A stretch of 64,000 nucleotides of DNA from Sphingobacteriales bacterium. Lineage in GTDB: Bacteria > Bacteroidota > Bacteroidia > Chitinophagales > JADIYW01. Where the stretch lies: NCBI GenBank assembly GCA_016699615.1, contig CP064984.1, positions 2,886,001 to 2,950,000 of the forward strand, written 5' to 3'. The notes under the pieces are model-generated. The model was not told the DNA's origin, did not search any database, and saw nothing but the letters and a program-made list of their open reading frames with translations. This document shows positions 25,991 through 33,332 of the stretch, piece after piece. The translations under genes and the position numbers were made by a program. Within the stretch, counting starts at the first letter, position 1. Every line of letters begins with the position of its first letter.

Positions 25991-26601
25991 TAATTTAATT
26001 CTTGTATATTTTTTTGAGATAATTCTTTTCCATCAACCAATACTTTCCAGCCAGTGCTTTTTGCCATATAATAGATTAATTCCAGATGCTCAAATCTTTG
26101 CTCGTTGGCTTGTTGAATAATATTTGTTTGTTTCGATTTGTCTAAAATTAATTGCTTCGCTTTATCTTGTAATGCTGTGAGTGTTTTTTCATCAAATGAA
26201 TTAAACACACCATTTTGCATATCATAGTATGACACAGTATGGTCTATTGCTAAAATTTCTGCACTAGGCATATTTTTAATTATAATTTCTTTTTCGTTTT
26301 CTTTAATTTCTATTTTTAATTTATTCAAATCTATACCAACTAATACTTTTGCATCTACTTTTATAATTGCTTTTTTTCTAAAGCCAGGAAAATCTATATA
26401 ATCATAATCTTGATAGGTGAGTAGCTCAGAAAAATTGGCTTCTACGCTTACCATTTTCATTACCTTTTCTATTTTATTGACCATTACACTACTATCAATA
26501 CTTTCAACAGGCGTGCTAGTTTTCCATTTGAAATAAAAAAATACTGACAAAAAAATCAGCAATATTATTGATATAGAAATTACCTTACTTTTCATCCTCA
26601 A
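25990..26601 (-). CDS. DUF4230 membrane-anchored protein
   Basis: 203 residues. An N-terminal anchor (VISISIILLIFLSVFFYF) is followed by a domain with 'ELLTYQDYDYIDFPGFRKKAIIKVDAKVLVGIDL' and 'IIIKNMPSAEILAIDHTVSYYD', which is the DUF4230 pattern. Function unknown; likely on the outer face of the inner membrane. First gene of the four-gene run 26601-24118 that also encodes DUF456 and the two coupled membrane proteins. Confidence 0.85.
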   Translation of the reverse strand: MRMKSKVISISIILLIFLSVFFYFKWKTSTPVESIDSSVMVNKIEKVMKMVSVEANFSELLTYQDYDYIDFPGFRKKAIIKVDAKVLVGIDLNKLKIEIKENEKEIIIKNMPSAEILAIDHTVSYYDMQNGVFNSFDEKTLTALQDKAKQLILDKSKQTNIIQQANEQRFEHLELIYYMAKSTGWKVLVDGKELSQKNIQELN

Positions 26602-26670
26602 GATTAATTAAGTAAAGATAAAAGTATTTGAGATTATTTTGTTATAAATAATAAAATATGAACTAAAAAA

Positions 26671-26693
26671 GCTCGAAGTAAAATACTTCGAGC
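26671..26693 (-). terminator. Terminator at the end of the lipoprotein array
   Basis: Stem GCTCGAAGTA / TACTTCGAGC (26671-26680 with 26684-26693), 3-base loop, followed on the minus strand by TTTTTTAG. It ends the last gene of the array; its stem resembles the terminators at 31551 and 33260 (CTCGGAGTA). Confidence 0.85.
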
Positions 26694-26734
26694 AAGAATA
26701 GATTTAAGATTATTGTGGTAAAATTCATTTTCAA

Positions 26735-27472
26735 TTATTCATTGGGAATAGTTATATGATGATAGCCTCTAAAATCGACACCAGCTTCATCTTTTGTTTC
26801 TACTAATAGACAAGCAGTTGCAAAGTCACGCCATTTTGGAACAGAAATTCCAATTGCATCTGCATCGACAGAAACAAATCCTAAATTATTATCAATTACA
26901 CTATATGAATAAGCGTGATTAAATAGTACATTTCTAAGTTCTATCTCTGGATTATTTATATATGAGAATGTATATGAATATACATAATTTGGATAAATAG
27001 AGAATGTAGAATATCTTATAGTTTGTGTGGCAGACTTATTTTTTACATAAAACAAAGGTGCACTTGATGTTTTATACATTTCTGCATATCTGTTTGTAAC
27101 TATTATAGATACACTTGGTTTGTAATTTGTAGTGCATTTACTTAATATTGGCTCATTATTAGAATTTCTTTTAAAATTAAGCAAAATTGTATTTTTACTA
27201 TCAACTACAATTGTAATACTACTATCACCTGAAATTTTGAACCCTTCGCTATTATTTGCAAAATTTACATCATTTTTCACATCTTGATAATGTGCATACA
27301 AGACAGAGCCATGATACTTAAAATAAATTAATCCAAAACCATTTCCTGCATTTTCAATTGCAATGTAGTAATCTTTGATTTCATCAGCAAATGTTGTTGT
27401 TGTGTCTTCTTTTTTGCATGATATGGCTAAGAGTGTCATTAGCGTTATCATAATTAATGTTATTTTTTTCAT
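26735..27472 (-). CDS. Array lipoprotein 1 (paralogue of 28334 and 31611), unknown function
   Basis: 245 residues from ATG 27470-27472, where the signal peptide begins (KKITLIMITLMTLLAISC, lipobox Cys19, then KKED). Upstream codons in the same frame belong to the intergenic region. The mature domain contains 'EIKDYYIAIENAGNGFGLIYF', 'GDSSITIVVDSKNTILLNFKR', 'APLFYVKNKS' and 'NNLGFVSVDADAIGISVPKW'. The same blocks occur in the genes at 28334 and 31611, defining a small paralogous family I do not recognise. Probably a beta-rich surface or periplasmic lipoprotein. Follows gene 27510 by 37 bases and ends at the array terminator. The DNA of its signal peptide is almost identical to that of the unrelated gene at 29197. 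Confidence 0.75.
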   Translation of the reverse strand: MKKITLIMITLMTLLAISCKKEDTTTTFADEIKDYYIAIENAGNGFGLIYFKYHGSVLYAHYQDVKNDVNFANNSEGFKISGDSSITIVVDSKNTILLNFKRNSNNEPILSKCTTNYKPSVSIIVTNRYAEMYKTSSAPLFYVKNKSATQTIRYSTFSIYPNYVYSYTFSYINNPEIELRNVLFNHAYSYSVIDNNLGFVSVDADAIGISVPKWRDFATACLLVETKDEAGVDFRGYHHITIPNE

Positions 27473-27509
27473 GTTGTTGATTTGTATTAATGATAAAAAA
27501 TATAATAAA

Positions 27510-28190
27510 TTACATTTCTGTGAAAGTTCCTGTGAATCTAGATTTATAATATTGATCAGCATATTGTGTAATTAATTTATTATCTATTAAGATTAGTAAT
27601 TCTTCATCTTTTAAAGAAGAATCTATTGAATTAGGTAATATTGCATAACTTGCAATATTAAATAGATTAGTATATGTTGTTAATCTTTTTGTTTGACCTA
27701 TAATAAATCCTGCTTCATAATTAGCAATGTTATTATTAAATGCATAGAAGTAATTATTGTATTTTATAACTCCTAAATAATTATAATATTTCCCCGAAAA
27801 TGTTTTGCCAAGTAATTGATTTGTTGCTGGAATTTTTATTAGCCTACATTTACCTGTTTCAACACTACTACCATCAGAAAATGAAATTTTATTAGAATCC
27901 AAGACTACTGTATACTCGTTATTAATTAATAGTGTATTCTTACCTACTATTTCATAAGTTGTAATTGACGTATCTAAGCCACCTGATTCAAATTCATAGA
28001 AATTTAATTTATTATTTGGTAAGAATTCAACAAGTGTATGTTTTAATCCATCTAAATCATCAATATATAAAATATAATCAAATGGGTTGTTGATGTCAAA
28101 CTCATCTGAAGTTATGGTGTTTTTTTCTTTTTTGCATGACATAACTATGCATGTCATTAGCACAAATAATATTAATGTTATATTTTTCAT
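27510..28190 (-). CDS. Array lipoprotein 2, unknown function
   Basis: 226 residues. Signal peptide 'KNITLILFVLMTCIVMSC' with lipobox Cys, then KKEKN. The mature part has alternating polar/aromatic strands (YILYIDDLDGLKHTLVEFL; TTYEIVGKNTLLINNEYTV; GKCRLIKIPATNQLLGKTF), the style of small lipocalin-like lipoproteins. Its middle resembles gene 32425 weakly ('YEIVGKN..LLIN' against 'YETKGN..IILAN'). No LytTR-like repeat is found upstream (28191-28333), so it probably depends on read-through from gene 28334 or has its own promoter. Confidence 0.7.
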   Translation of the reverse strand: MKNITLILFVLMTCIVMSCKKEKNTITSDEFDINNPFDYILYIDDLDGLKHTLVEFLPNNKLNFYEFESGGLDTSITTYEIVGKNTLLINNEYTVVLDSNKISFSDGSSVETGKCRLIKIPATNQLLGKTFSGKYYNYLGVIKYNNYFYAFNNNIANYEAGFIIGQTKRLTTYTNLFNIASYAILPNSIDSSLKDEELLILIDNKLITQYADQYYKSRFTGTFTEM

Positions 28191-28333
28191 GTTATTGTTT
28201 TTTATAGTAAATTTTTAAACTCCACAATTAGCAAAAGCATTAGCAACCAAAAACAAAAAGAGGTTAGTCTAATACTTATCTAAAAAATTCTACGTTTATT
28301 TATTTAAATTGATATATAGTTTAAATATTATGT

Positions 28334-29068
28334 TTAATATCGAATAGCAACATCATGTAGGTTTCTTAATGCAACATTAGGAAGAGCATCTTTTGTTTGT
28401 ACTAATAATGATATTTTGTTATTATTTTTCCAATATGGAACAGAAATGCCAAATATTAATTCATTGCTTGATGCAAATCCTAAATTATTGCCAATGACAT
28501 TAAATGTATAAGATATAAAATTACCATTTGAGATTATTTCAAATTTTGGTTCTTCAATATTTATAAATGAATAATCTCTAATATTAAAATTATATCCTAT
28601 TCTATCTTCTAAAGATGTATTTTTTATATAAAAAAATGGTGCTTTAGATACACTATACATTTCTGTATAATAATATCCGAAAAAATTTAGACCGACTCCA
28701 TTATTTCTAATATATGAACAATTTTTAAAAGATATTTCATTGTCAACATTTCTATTAAAATTAAGTGTTATACTTTTTCTTTCACTAACTACAACAGTAA
28801 TACTGCTATCACCTAAGATTTTAAAATTATCACTATTTTCTATGTAGCTAATATTTGTATTTATATCCTGAAAATATACATATAGATTTGAGCCTTGAGT
28901 TTTAAAATATAGTATTCCAAAACCATTTAATGGATCTTCTATTGCAAAGTAATTATCTTTAATTTCTTCAACAAGAGGAGTTATTGTAATCTTTTTGATA
29001 TCTTCTTTTTTACATGATATAGCTAAGAGTGTCATTAGCGTTATCATTATAAGTGTTGCTTTTTTCAT
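28334..29068 (-). CDS. Array lipoprotein 3 (paralogue of 26735), unknown function
   Basis: 244 residues from ATG 29066-29068; signal 'KKATLIMITLMTLLAISC' and KKED after the lipobox. The 47 upstream codons open in the same frame are the operator region and are not coding. Mature blocks 'EIKDNYFAIEDPLNGFGILYF', 'GDSSITVVVSERKSITLNFNR', 'APFFYIKNTS', 'NNLGFASSNELIFGISVPYW' align with gene 26735 over the whole length and with 31611. Two repeats at 29123-29154 lie 55 bases upstream. Function unknown. Confidence 0.75.
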   Translation of the reverse strand: MKKATLIMITLMTLLAISCKKEDIKKITITPLVEEIKDNYFAIEDPLNGFGILYFKTQGSNLYVYFQDINTNISYIENSDNFKILGDSSITVVVSERKSITLNFNRNVDNEISFKNCSYIRNNGVGLNFFGYYYTEMYSVSKAPFFYIKNTSLEDRIGYNFNIRDYSFINIEEPKFEIISNGNFISYTFNVIGNNLGFASSNELIFGISVPYWKNNNKISLLVQTKDALPNVALRNLHDVAIRY

Positions 29069-29122
29069 GTTGTTATTTTTAATGATATAAAGTTTTAAAA
29101 TTTTATATAGTAGTACAAATAC

Positions 29123-29154
29123 TAATCGACGAACAACTGAAATAATCGATAAAC
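29123..29154 (-). promoter_or_regulatory. Two-part direct repeat, candidate LytTR operator (gene 28334)
   Basis: On the plus strand TAATCGACGAAC (29123-29134) and TAATCGATAAAC (29143-29154) repeat at a 20-base period with the spacer AACTGAAA; on the transcribed strand each half is GTTCGTCGATTA-like. The layout (two ~10-base direct repeats about two helical turns apart, upstream of a promoter) is that of LytTR-binding sites. The second half deviates at two positions. Confidence 0.6.
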
Positions 29155-29196
29155 GACAGATTTTTAGAAGTGAAAGATGACTTTTAGATATTTTTT

Positions 29197-29931
29197 TTAT
29201 GGAAGCCAATATTGCAGTTTAGTAAACAAAAGATTTGTCCAATCTCCGCCACAATGTGTACTACATGAATTATCTGTATAACCACCACTTTTAGCTTTTA
29301 TTGCAGATACAGCTGGAATTTTATTGTATAATGCTAAACCATTAAAATCACCTTCATTATTTCCACTACAATTTACAGCGTAAATAGGAATATGAAAATT
29401 TTGTGCATTCCATTCTCCAGATGCACCACAAGCTGCCAATACACCTTGACAAAAATCTAAAGAATTATCAATTGAGATTGCAGTAAGCAACATAAAACTT
29501 GCATAAGAGTAACCACCAACAACAGATTTAGTTTTGGCAACATTATATTTACCAGCAATGGCTTCTATACATTTTGCAAAATCTTTTGCTATAGTGACAG
29601 CACTTGCATTCCAATCGGAATTCCCAGGTGTTTTACTATATTGAACAACAGCAGCTAAATAGCCATTGTCGGCTGCTTTTTTACATAATTCATTTTCTGT
29701 AGAACCATCTAAGCTACCTACACTTGGATTATTTTCGTCGTTGCCACTACCTAATACAAGGATACCTTTATAAGTACTTGTGGTAGGCACATATATTCTG
29801 TAGGTAATTCCATTAGTAGTTTCTACTGTACTTCCAGAAATACTTTGATAATTATTACTTTTATTTTCTTTTTTGCATGATATGGCTAAGAGTGTCATTA
29901 GCGTTATCATGATTAATTTTATTTTTTTCAT
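29197..29931 (-). CDS. Array lipoprotein 4: alpha/beta-hydrolase-like lipoprotein
   Basis: 244 residues from ATG 29929-29931. Signal 'KKIKLIMITLMTLLAISC' then KKENK. The mature domain looks like an alpha/beta hydrolase: 'RIYVPTTSTYKGILVLGSG' as the oxyanion strand, 'KSVVGGYSYASFMLL' with the putative nucleophile Ser142 (GxSxA), and a late His in 'CSTHCGGDWTNLL'. Six Cys suggest disulfides. Esterases of the PHB-depolymerase or cutinase-like type have this look, but I cannot name the substrate. Its signal-peptide DNA matches that of gene 26735 with two differences in ~72 bases although the mature domains are unrelated. Confidence 0.65.
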   Translation of the reverse strand: MKKIKLIMITLMTLLAISCKKENKSNNYQSISGSTVETTNGITYRIYVPTTSTYKGILVLGSGNDENNPSVGSLDGSTENELCKKAADNGYLAAVVQYSKTPGNSDWNASAVTIAKDFAKCIEAIAGKYNVAKTKSVVGGYSYASFMLLTAISIDNSLDFCQGVLAACGASGEWNAQNFHIPIYAVNCSGNNEGDFNGLALYNKIPAVSAIKAKSGGYTDNSCSTHCGGDWTNLLFTKLQYWLP

Positions 29932-29947
29932 GTTGTTGATTGTTTTA

Positions 29948-30424
29948 TTAGAAATTAATATCAGCACTATTAATTGTTGTATTGTCATTGGTATCATCAT
30001 CTAAATCCAACAACTTAATATTGCTATTAATTAGTATTTTATTTCCATTAACTACTATTTTATAGTTGCTATTAACTGGTTTTGATAGCAAAATATAATC
30101 TGTACCTATTAAAACTTTTCCTGAAGGAACATTTGAAATAGTAGCTATTGAATTTTTTATAACCGTAAATTCTCCACCAGCTTCTGCTTCTTCTTTGCTA
30201 TGAAATACAAACTGCAGTAATTTATAAGGCGATTTTTGCTCGCAAAGAATAGAATAATTTCCATTTGAAAATGTTTGTACTGAGGTATTACCATTATAAG
30301 TAACATCATCAATAGTATATATACCTGTTTTTCCAGTATTACCGTTATTGTCTTTTTTGCAACTTATTGCAAAAATGGTGCATATAAATAATGCGATTAG
30401 AGTTATTTTTTTTATTGTTTTCAT
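29948..30424 (-). CDS. Array lipoprotein 5, short, unknown function
   Basis: 158 residues. Signal 'KTIKKITLIALFICTIFAISC' with lipobox Cys then KKDNNGN. The mature part is Gly/Asn/Thr-rich with a few strands (VTYNGNTSVQTFSNGNYSIL; YKLLQFVFHSKEEAEAGGEF) and an acidic C-terminus. No family recognised. It sits 24 bases after gene 30449 and 16 before gene 29197, so these three are one transcription unit behind the operator at 31454. Confidence 0.65.
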   Translation of the reverse strand: MKTIKKITLIALFICTIFAISCKKDNNGNTGKTGIYTIDDVTYNGNTSVQTFSNGNYSILCEQKSPYKLLQFVFHSKEEAEAGGEFTVIKNSIATISNVPSGKVLIGTDYILLSKPVNSNYKIVVNGNKILINSNIKLLDLDDDTNDNTTINSADINF

Positions 30425-30448
30425 AATTAAAAATATTTAGGTTAAAAA

Positions 30449-31399
30449 TTATTCATAACGTTCACCTTGATAATAGCCATGTAGAACTTTATTGTCTTTA
30501 TATCCTGTATAAAAATAACTTTCCATTTTCCAATGTGTATTATTTATATTATTAATAAGTACTTCTAAACTACCAACAAAAAAAGATGAATTTGGATTAG
30601 TTCCGGCTGCATTATTTGCATATGCAAAAATGTTGCTTTCAGCTAATGTATAATCAATTTTAGCTCTATTAAATTCAGAACTATTACTACCTATTTTGCT
30701 TGCATATATATTATATTTTTCAATTGGATATGGGTACCCAAATTTAAAATAAGCAGTATCATAAGCTGGCGTATAATTTTCGTTGTAATAGTTGCCCCAA
30801 AATACCGTGTTTCTAAATGAGTTGGTATCGCTAAAAGACATTAACGAATATTGACTAATCGCTGGTGTACTTAATGTATCTCCATAAAAATATGTATTTG
30901 CATAATAACCAAATAATTTCATATAAAGCACATGATTATTATTGTCGAACTTAATAGTTAAATAATCATCATGTTGATAATTATCAAGATTACGAAGTGT
31001 AATCTCATTAGATGATGTAATCTCATAACTACATAATTTTTTTATTATCTCACTCTCACCATAATTTGAATTTTTATTTGGATAAGCAATTGTGTATAGC
31101 GTTGCCACTTTAGAGATAGTATTACTAACAACAGAATCTTTAAACTCTATAAACAAAAAATCAAGGTCAATTATGGCACGATTTGAAATTCCAGGCATAC
31201 CAAAAAAATAAGTAAATGTAGTATCAACAGTAAGTTTATGTTTTATATATAAACATTTTCTATTTAAATTATTTACATCTACAGTTGGTGCTGTAAGTGC
31301 ATTTGGTCCTGCAGAAACAGCTTCATTTTTTTTACAGCTGGTAGTTATTATTATAACTAATAATAAAAGTGCTGTTGATAATTTTAAGATTTTTTTCAT
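30449..31399 (-). CDS. Array lipoprotein 6, unknown function
   Basis: 316 residues from ATG 31397-31399. Signal 'KKILKLSTALLLLVIIITTSC' then KKNEAV. Tyr- and Asn-rich mature domain of probable beta structure (ATLYTIAYPNKNSNYGESE; DDYLTIKFDNNNHVLYMKLFGYY; VLHGYYQGERYE at the end). Not similar in sequence to the other array proteins apart from the signal. First gene of a unit with 29948 and 29197. Operator at 31454-31485 is 55 bases upstream of the start. Confidence 0.7.
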   Translation of the reverse strand: MKKILKLSTALLLLVIIITTSCKKNEAVSAGPNALTAPTVDVNNLNRKCLYIKHKLTVDTTFTYFFGMPGISNRAIIDLDFLFIEFKDSVVSNTISKVATLYTIAYPNKNSNYGESEIIKKLCSYEITSSNEITLRNLDNYQHDDYLTIKFDNNNHVLYMKLFGYYANTYFYGDTLSTPAISQYSLMSFSDTNSFRNTVFWGNYYNENYTPAYDTAYFKFGYPYPIEKYNIYASKIGSNSSEFNRAKIDYTLAESNIFAYANNAAGTNPNSSFFVGSLEVLINNINNTHWKMESYFYTGYKDNKVLHGYYQGERYE

Positions 31400-31453
31400 G
31401 TTGTTATTTTTATTAGGATAAAGTTTTAAAATTTTATATTGTAGTATAAACAC

Positions 31454-31485
31454 TAATCGACGAACAACTGAAATAATCGACGAAC
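31454..31485 (-). promoter_or_regulatory. Two-part direct repeat, candidate LytTR operator (gene 30449)
   Basis: TAATCGACGAAC occurs twice without mismatch at 31454-31465 and 31474-31485 (plus-strand reading), 20-base period, spacer AACTGAAA. Same arrangement and distance to the start codon as at 29123 and 33160. Confidence 0.7.
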
Positions 31486-31550
31486 AGCATGTTTTGAGAT
31501 GTAAAAAATGAGATTTAGGAATAATAGAGGCAATTTTTATATACATAAAA

Positions 31551-31574
31551 AACTCGGAGTAGATACTCCGAGTT
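31551..31574 (-). terminator. Terminator of gene 31611
   Basis: Perfect stem AACTCGGAGTA / TACTCCGAGTT (31551-31561 with 31564-31574) followed on the minus strand by TTTTATG. Same stem core as the terminator at 33260-33279. Confidence 0.85.
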
Positions 31575-31610
31575 AAAACCTGCTTTATGATTTTTGATAT
31601 CTATTTAAAA

Positions 31611-32342
31611 TTATAAATAAAATTCAACTGCTTCGTGGTAGCCAGATTCAAAGTGAGGATCGTTTATATCTGAAATAAACAATAAGGTTGGTATATCATT
31701 ACCTTTCCAAGTAGGCACAGATGCACCAAAAATGCGAGGATATGTATTCTTAATTAGTCCAAGATTATAATTTAATATATTAAAACTCATATCATTACTC
31801 ACTACACCATCGTATTCCCAATGCCAAACATTACCAGCATCATAATCAAAATAAATATAAATATCTTCCGAATTAGAATTTGTATAAGTGTAATACTTAC
31901 CGACTGAAGTTCCTTGTTTGCGATAAAATATTGGTGCATCTAAAATTTTAAACATTTCTACGTGTTTATATGGATTAGCAGTGCTTGAAACAGATTTTAT
32001 TTTTATATTATTTTGATTGTCTTTTTCAAAAACTATGCTACTATACAACCCAATAAGTCCATTGTAAAAATTTAAAGTGTTATTTGAGTATGTAAATTTT
32101 GTATCAATACTACTATCTCCAACATATGTAAGTGAATTACTTTTATTCATAGATTTGAACGATTCAATTTTTCCATACGCAATAACTGGATAAATGACAC
32201 TGAGTGCTTCAGCACCACCAGACAGTACTATATAATAGTCTTTTAATTCGTTAATTTCAATTGGTTTCGAATTTTCTTCTTTTTTACATGCTATCGTCAA
32301 GAATGTCATTAAAGATAGCATAATTATTATTACTTTTTTCAT
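31611..32342 (-). CDS. Array lipoprotein 7 (distant paralogue of 26735), unknown function
   Basis: 243 residues. Signal 'KKVIIIMLSLMTFLTIAC' then KKEEN. Mature blocks parallel genes 26735 and 28334: 'ELKDYYIVLSGGAEALSVIY', 'GDSSIDTKFTYSNNTLNF', 'APIFYRKQGTS', 'LNYNLGLIKNTYPRIFGASVPTW'. The blocks keep order and spacing but identity is low, so this duplication is older. Upstream only one operator half-site is present (32397-32408). Terminator at 31551. Confidence 0.75.
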   Translation of the reverse strand: MKKVIIIMLSLMTFLTIACKKEENSKPIEINELKDYYIVLSGGAEALSVIYPVIAYGKIESFKSMNKSNSLTYVGDSSIDTKFTYSNNTLNFYNGLIGLYSSIVFEKDNQNNIKIKSVSSTANPYKHVEMFKILDAPIFYRKQGTSVGKYYTYTNSNSEDIYIYFDYDAGNVWHWEYDGVVSNDMSFNILNYNLGLIKNTYPRIFGASVPTWKGNDIPTLLFISDINDPHFESGYHEAVEFYL

Positions 32343-32396
32343 GTTGTTATTCTTATTATTGTAAAGTTTTAAAATTTTAGATTATAGTACAAGCAC

Positions 32397-32408
32397 TAAT
32401 CGACAAAT
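32397..32408 (-). promoter_or_regulatory. Single operator half-site upstream of gene 31611
   Basis: TAATCGACAAAT at 32397-32408 sits where the promoter-proximal half-site lies in the other copies, 55 bases from the start codon. The second half, expected at 32417, is missing: that sequence is already the near end of gene 32425. Possibly a degraded operator. Confidence 0.4.
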
Positions 32409-32424
32409 TATTTATATTTTTATT

Positions 32425-33105
32425 TCAATATTTATAATATACATATGAATAAGACGTATAATCCCAATAAATTAAATTATTTTGAATTGGATCAATGTAA
32501 AAGATAATTTTTCGACCATCTTTATTATAGTATCCACCATTGCCTAATAATTTTGTAAATGTATATTCATTCGTAACTTGTCCCCATAAATCATTATATA
32601 AAGTATTTCGTAAATATTTTTCAATAATTTTATTTCCTGAAACTATAATTTGGTAATCTTTAACTATGTTTGTATTTGTTGATGTGCCATCAAATTTCCA
32701 TATCATACGCTGCCCTTTTGGATATGTCTTGTTTTCTAATTGTTGCAACTTAATAAGCTTTCCGTCTTTTAGATCCACATCAATACCTGCAAGTGTATTT
32801 TTTGTTAACCCATCTTCTACATCAATATATCCAATATTTGCTAATATTATTCGATTACCTTTAGTTTCATATTCAGTTGTAATTTGTGCCTCAAGTGTGT
32901 ATATATTTGCTTTCCCATTAGTAGCAAACTCAATAATATAAGGTGGTGTTTTATTAACATCATAACCCCAAAATGTTTCACCAACGACTATATATTCTGA
33001 GATATTAATATCATTATTTTTTAGAGATATATTATCCCCATCTTTTTTACATGCTATCGCCAAAAATGTCATTAGCACTATCATAATTAATGTTACTTTT
33101 TTCAT
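32425..33105 (-). CDS. Array lipoprotein 8, unknown function
   Basis: 226 residues from ATG 33103-33105. Signal 'KKVTLIMIVLMTFLAIAC' then KKDGD. Mature segments 'YIIEFATNGKANIYTLEAQ', 'TEYETKGNRIILANIGYIDV', 'DLKDGKLIKLQQLENKTYP' and a Tyr-rich end 'YSYVYYKY' suggest a small beta-barrel lipoprotein with slight similarity to gene 27510. Operator at 33160-33191, 55 bases upstream. It is followed by gene 31611, 82 bases downstream. Confidence 0.7.
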   Translation of the reverse strand: MKKVTLIMIVLMTFLAIACKKDGDNISLKNNDINISEYIVVGETFWGYDVNKTPPYIIEFATNGKANIYTLEAQITTEYETKGNRIILANIGYIDVEDGLTKNTLAGIDVDLKDGKLIKLQQLENKTYPKGQRMIWKFDGTSTNTNIVKDYQIIVSGNKIIEKYLRNTLYNDLWGQVTNEYTFTKLLGNGGYYNKDGRKIIFYIDPIQNNLIYWDYTSYSYVYYKY

Positions 33106-33159
33106 GTTGTTATTTTTATTAGGATAAAGTTTTATAATTCTAGATTGTATTACAAACGC

Positions 33160-33191
33160 TAATCGACGAACAACTGAAATAATCGACGAAC
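33160..33191 (-). promoter_or_regulatory. Two-part direct repeat, candidate LytTR operator (gene 32425)
   Basis: TAATCGACGAAC at 33160-33171 and again at 33180-33191 (plus-strand reading), exact copies with 20-base period. Confidence 0.7.
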
Positions 33192-33259
33192 AGCATGTTT
33201 TGAGATGTAAGAGATGAGATTTAGGAATAATAGAGGCAATTTTTATATACATAAAAAAA

Positions 33260-33279
33260 CTCGGAGTAGGTACTCCGAG
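33260..33279 (-). terminator. Terminator of the GH5 gene
   Basis: Stem CTCGGAGTA / TACTCCGAG (33260-33268 with 33271-33279), followed on the minus strand by TTTTTTTATG. Confidence 0.85.
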
Positions 33280-33332
33280 CAAAACAAAACAACTATGAAA
33301 AAGCATATATTATTTATTATATAAATAATATA

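Larger units (their letters stand above)
31397..31576 (-). repeat. Intergenic cassette, copy A (terminator, operator, promoter, start codon)
   Basis: About 180 bases nearly identical to 33103-33283: 'CATGTTGTTATTTTTATTAG' next to the start codon, the two-part direct repeat, then 'AGCATGTTTTGAGATGTAA', 'GAATAATAGAGGCAATTTTT' and a CTCGGAGTA terminator. Only a handful of substitutions separate the copies. A partial, more diverged copy lies at 29066-29200. Confidence 0.85.
33103..33283 (-). repeat. Intergenic cassette, copy B
   Basis: Second copy of the ~180-base cassette at 31397-31576, here between the GH5 gene and gene 32425. It shares the start-codon context, operator, 'AGCATGTTTTGAGATGTAA' block and terminator. 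Confidence 0.85.

Noticed and set aside
29069..29209. Upstream extension of gene 28334 (47 residues before the signal peptide); similar extensions before 30449 and 32425
   Set aside because: These codons translate the duplicated control region; their similarity reflects repeated DNA, and the lipobox signal begins at the later ATG.
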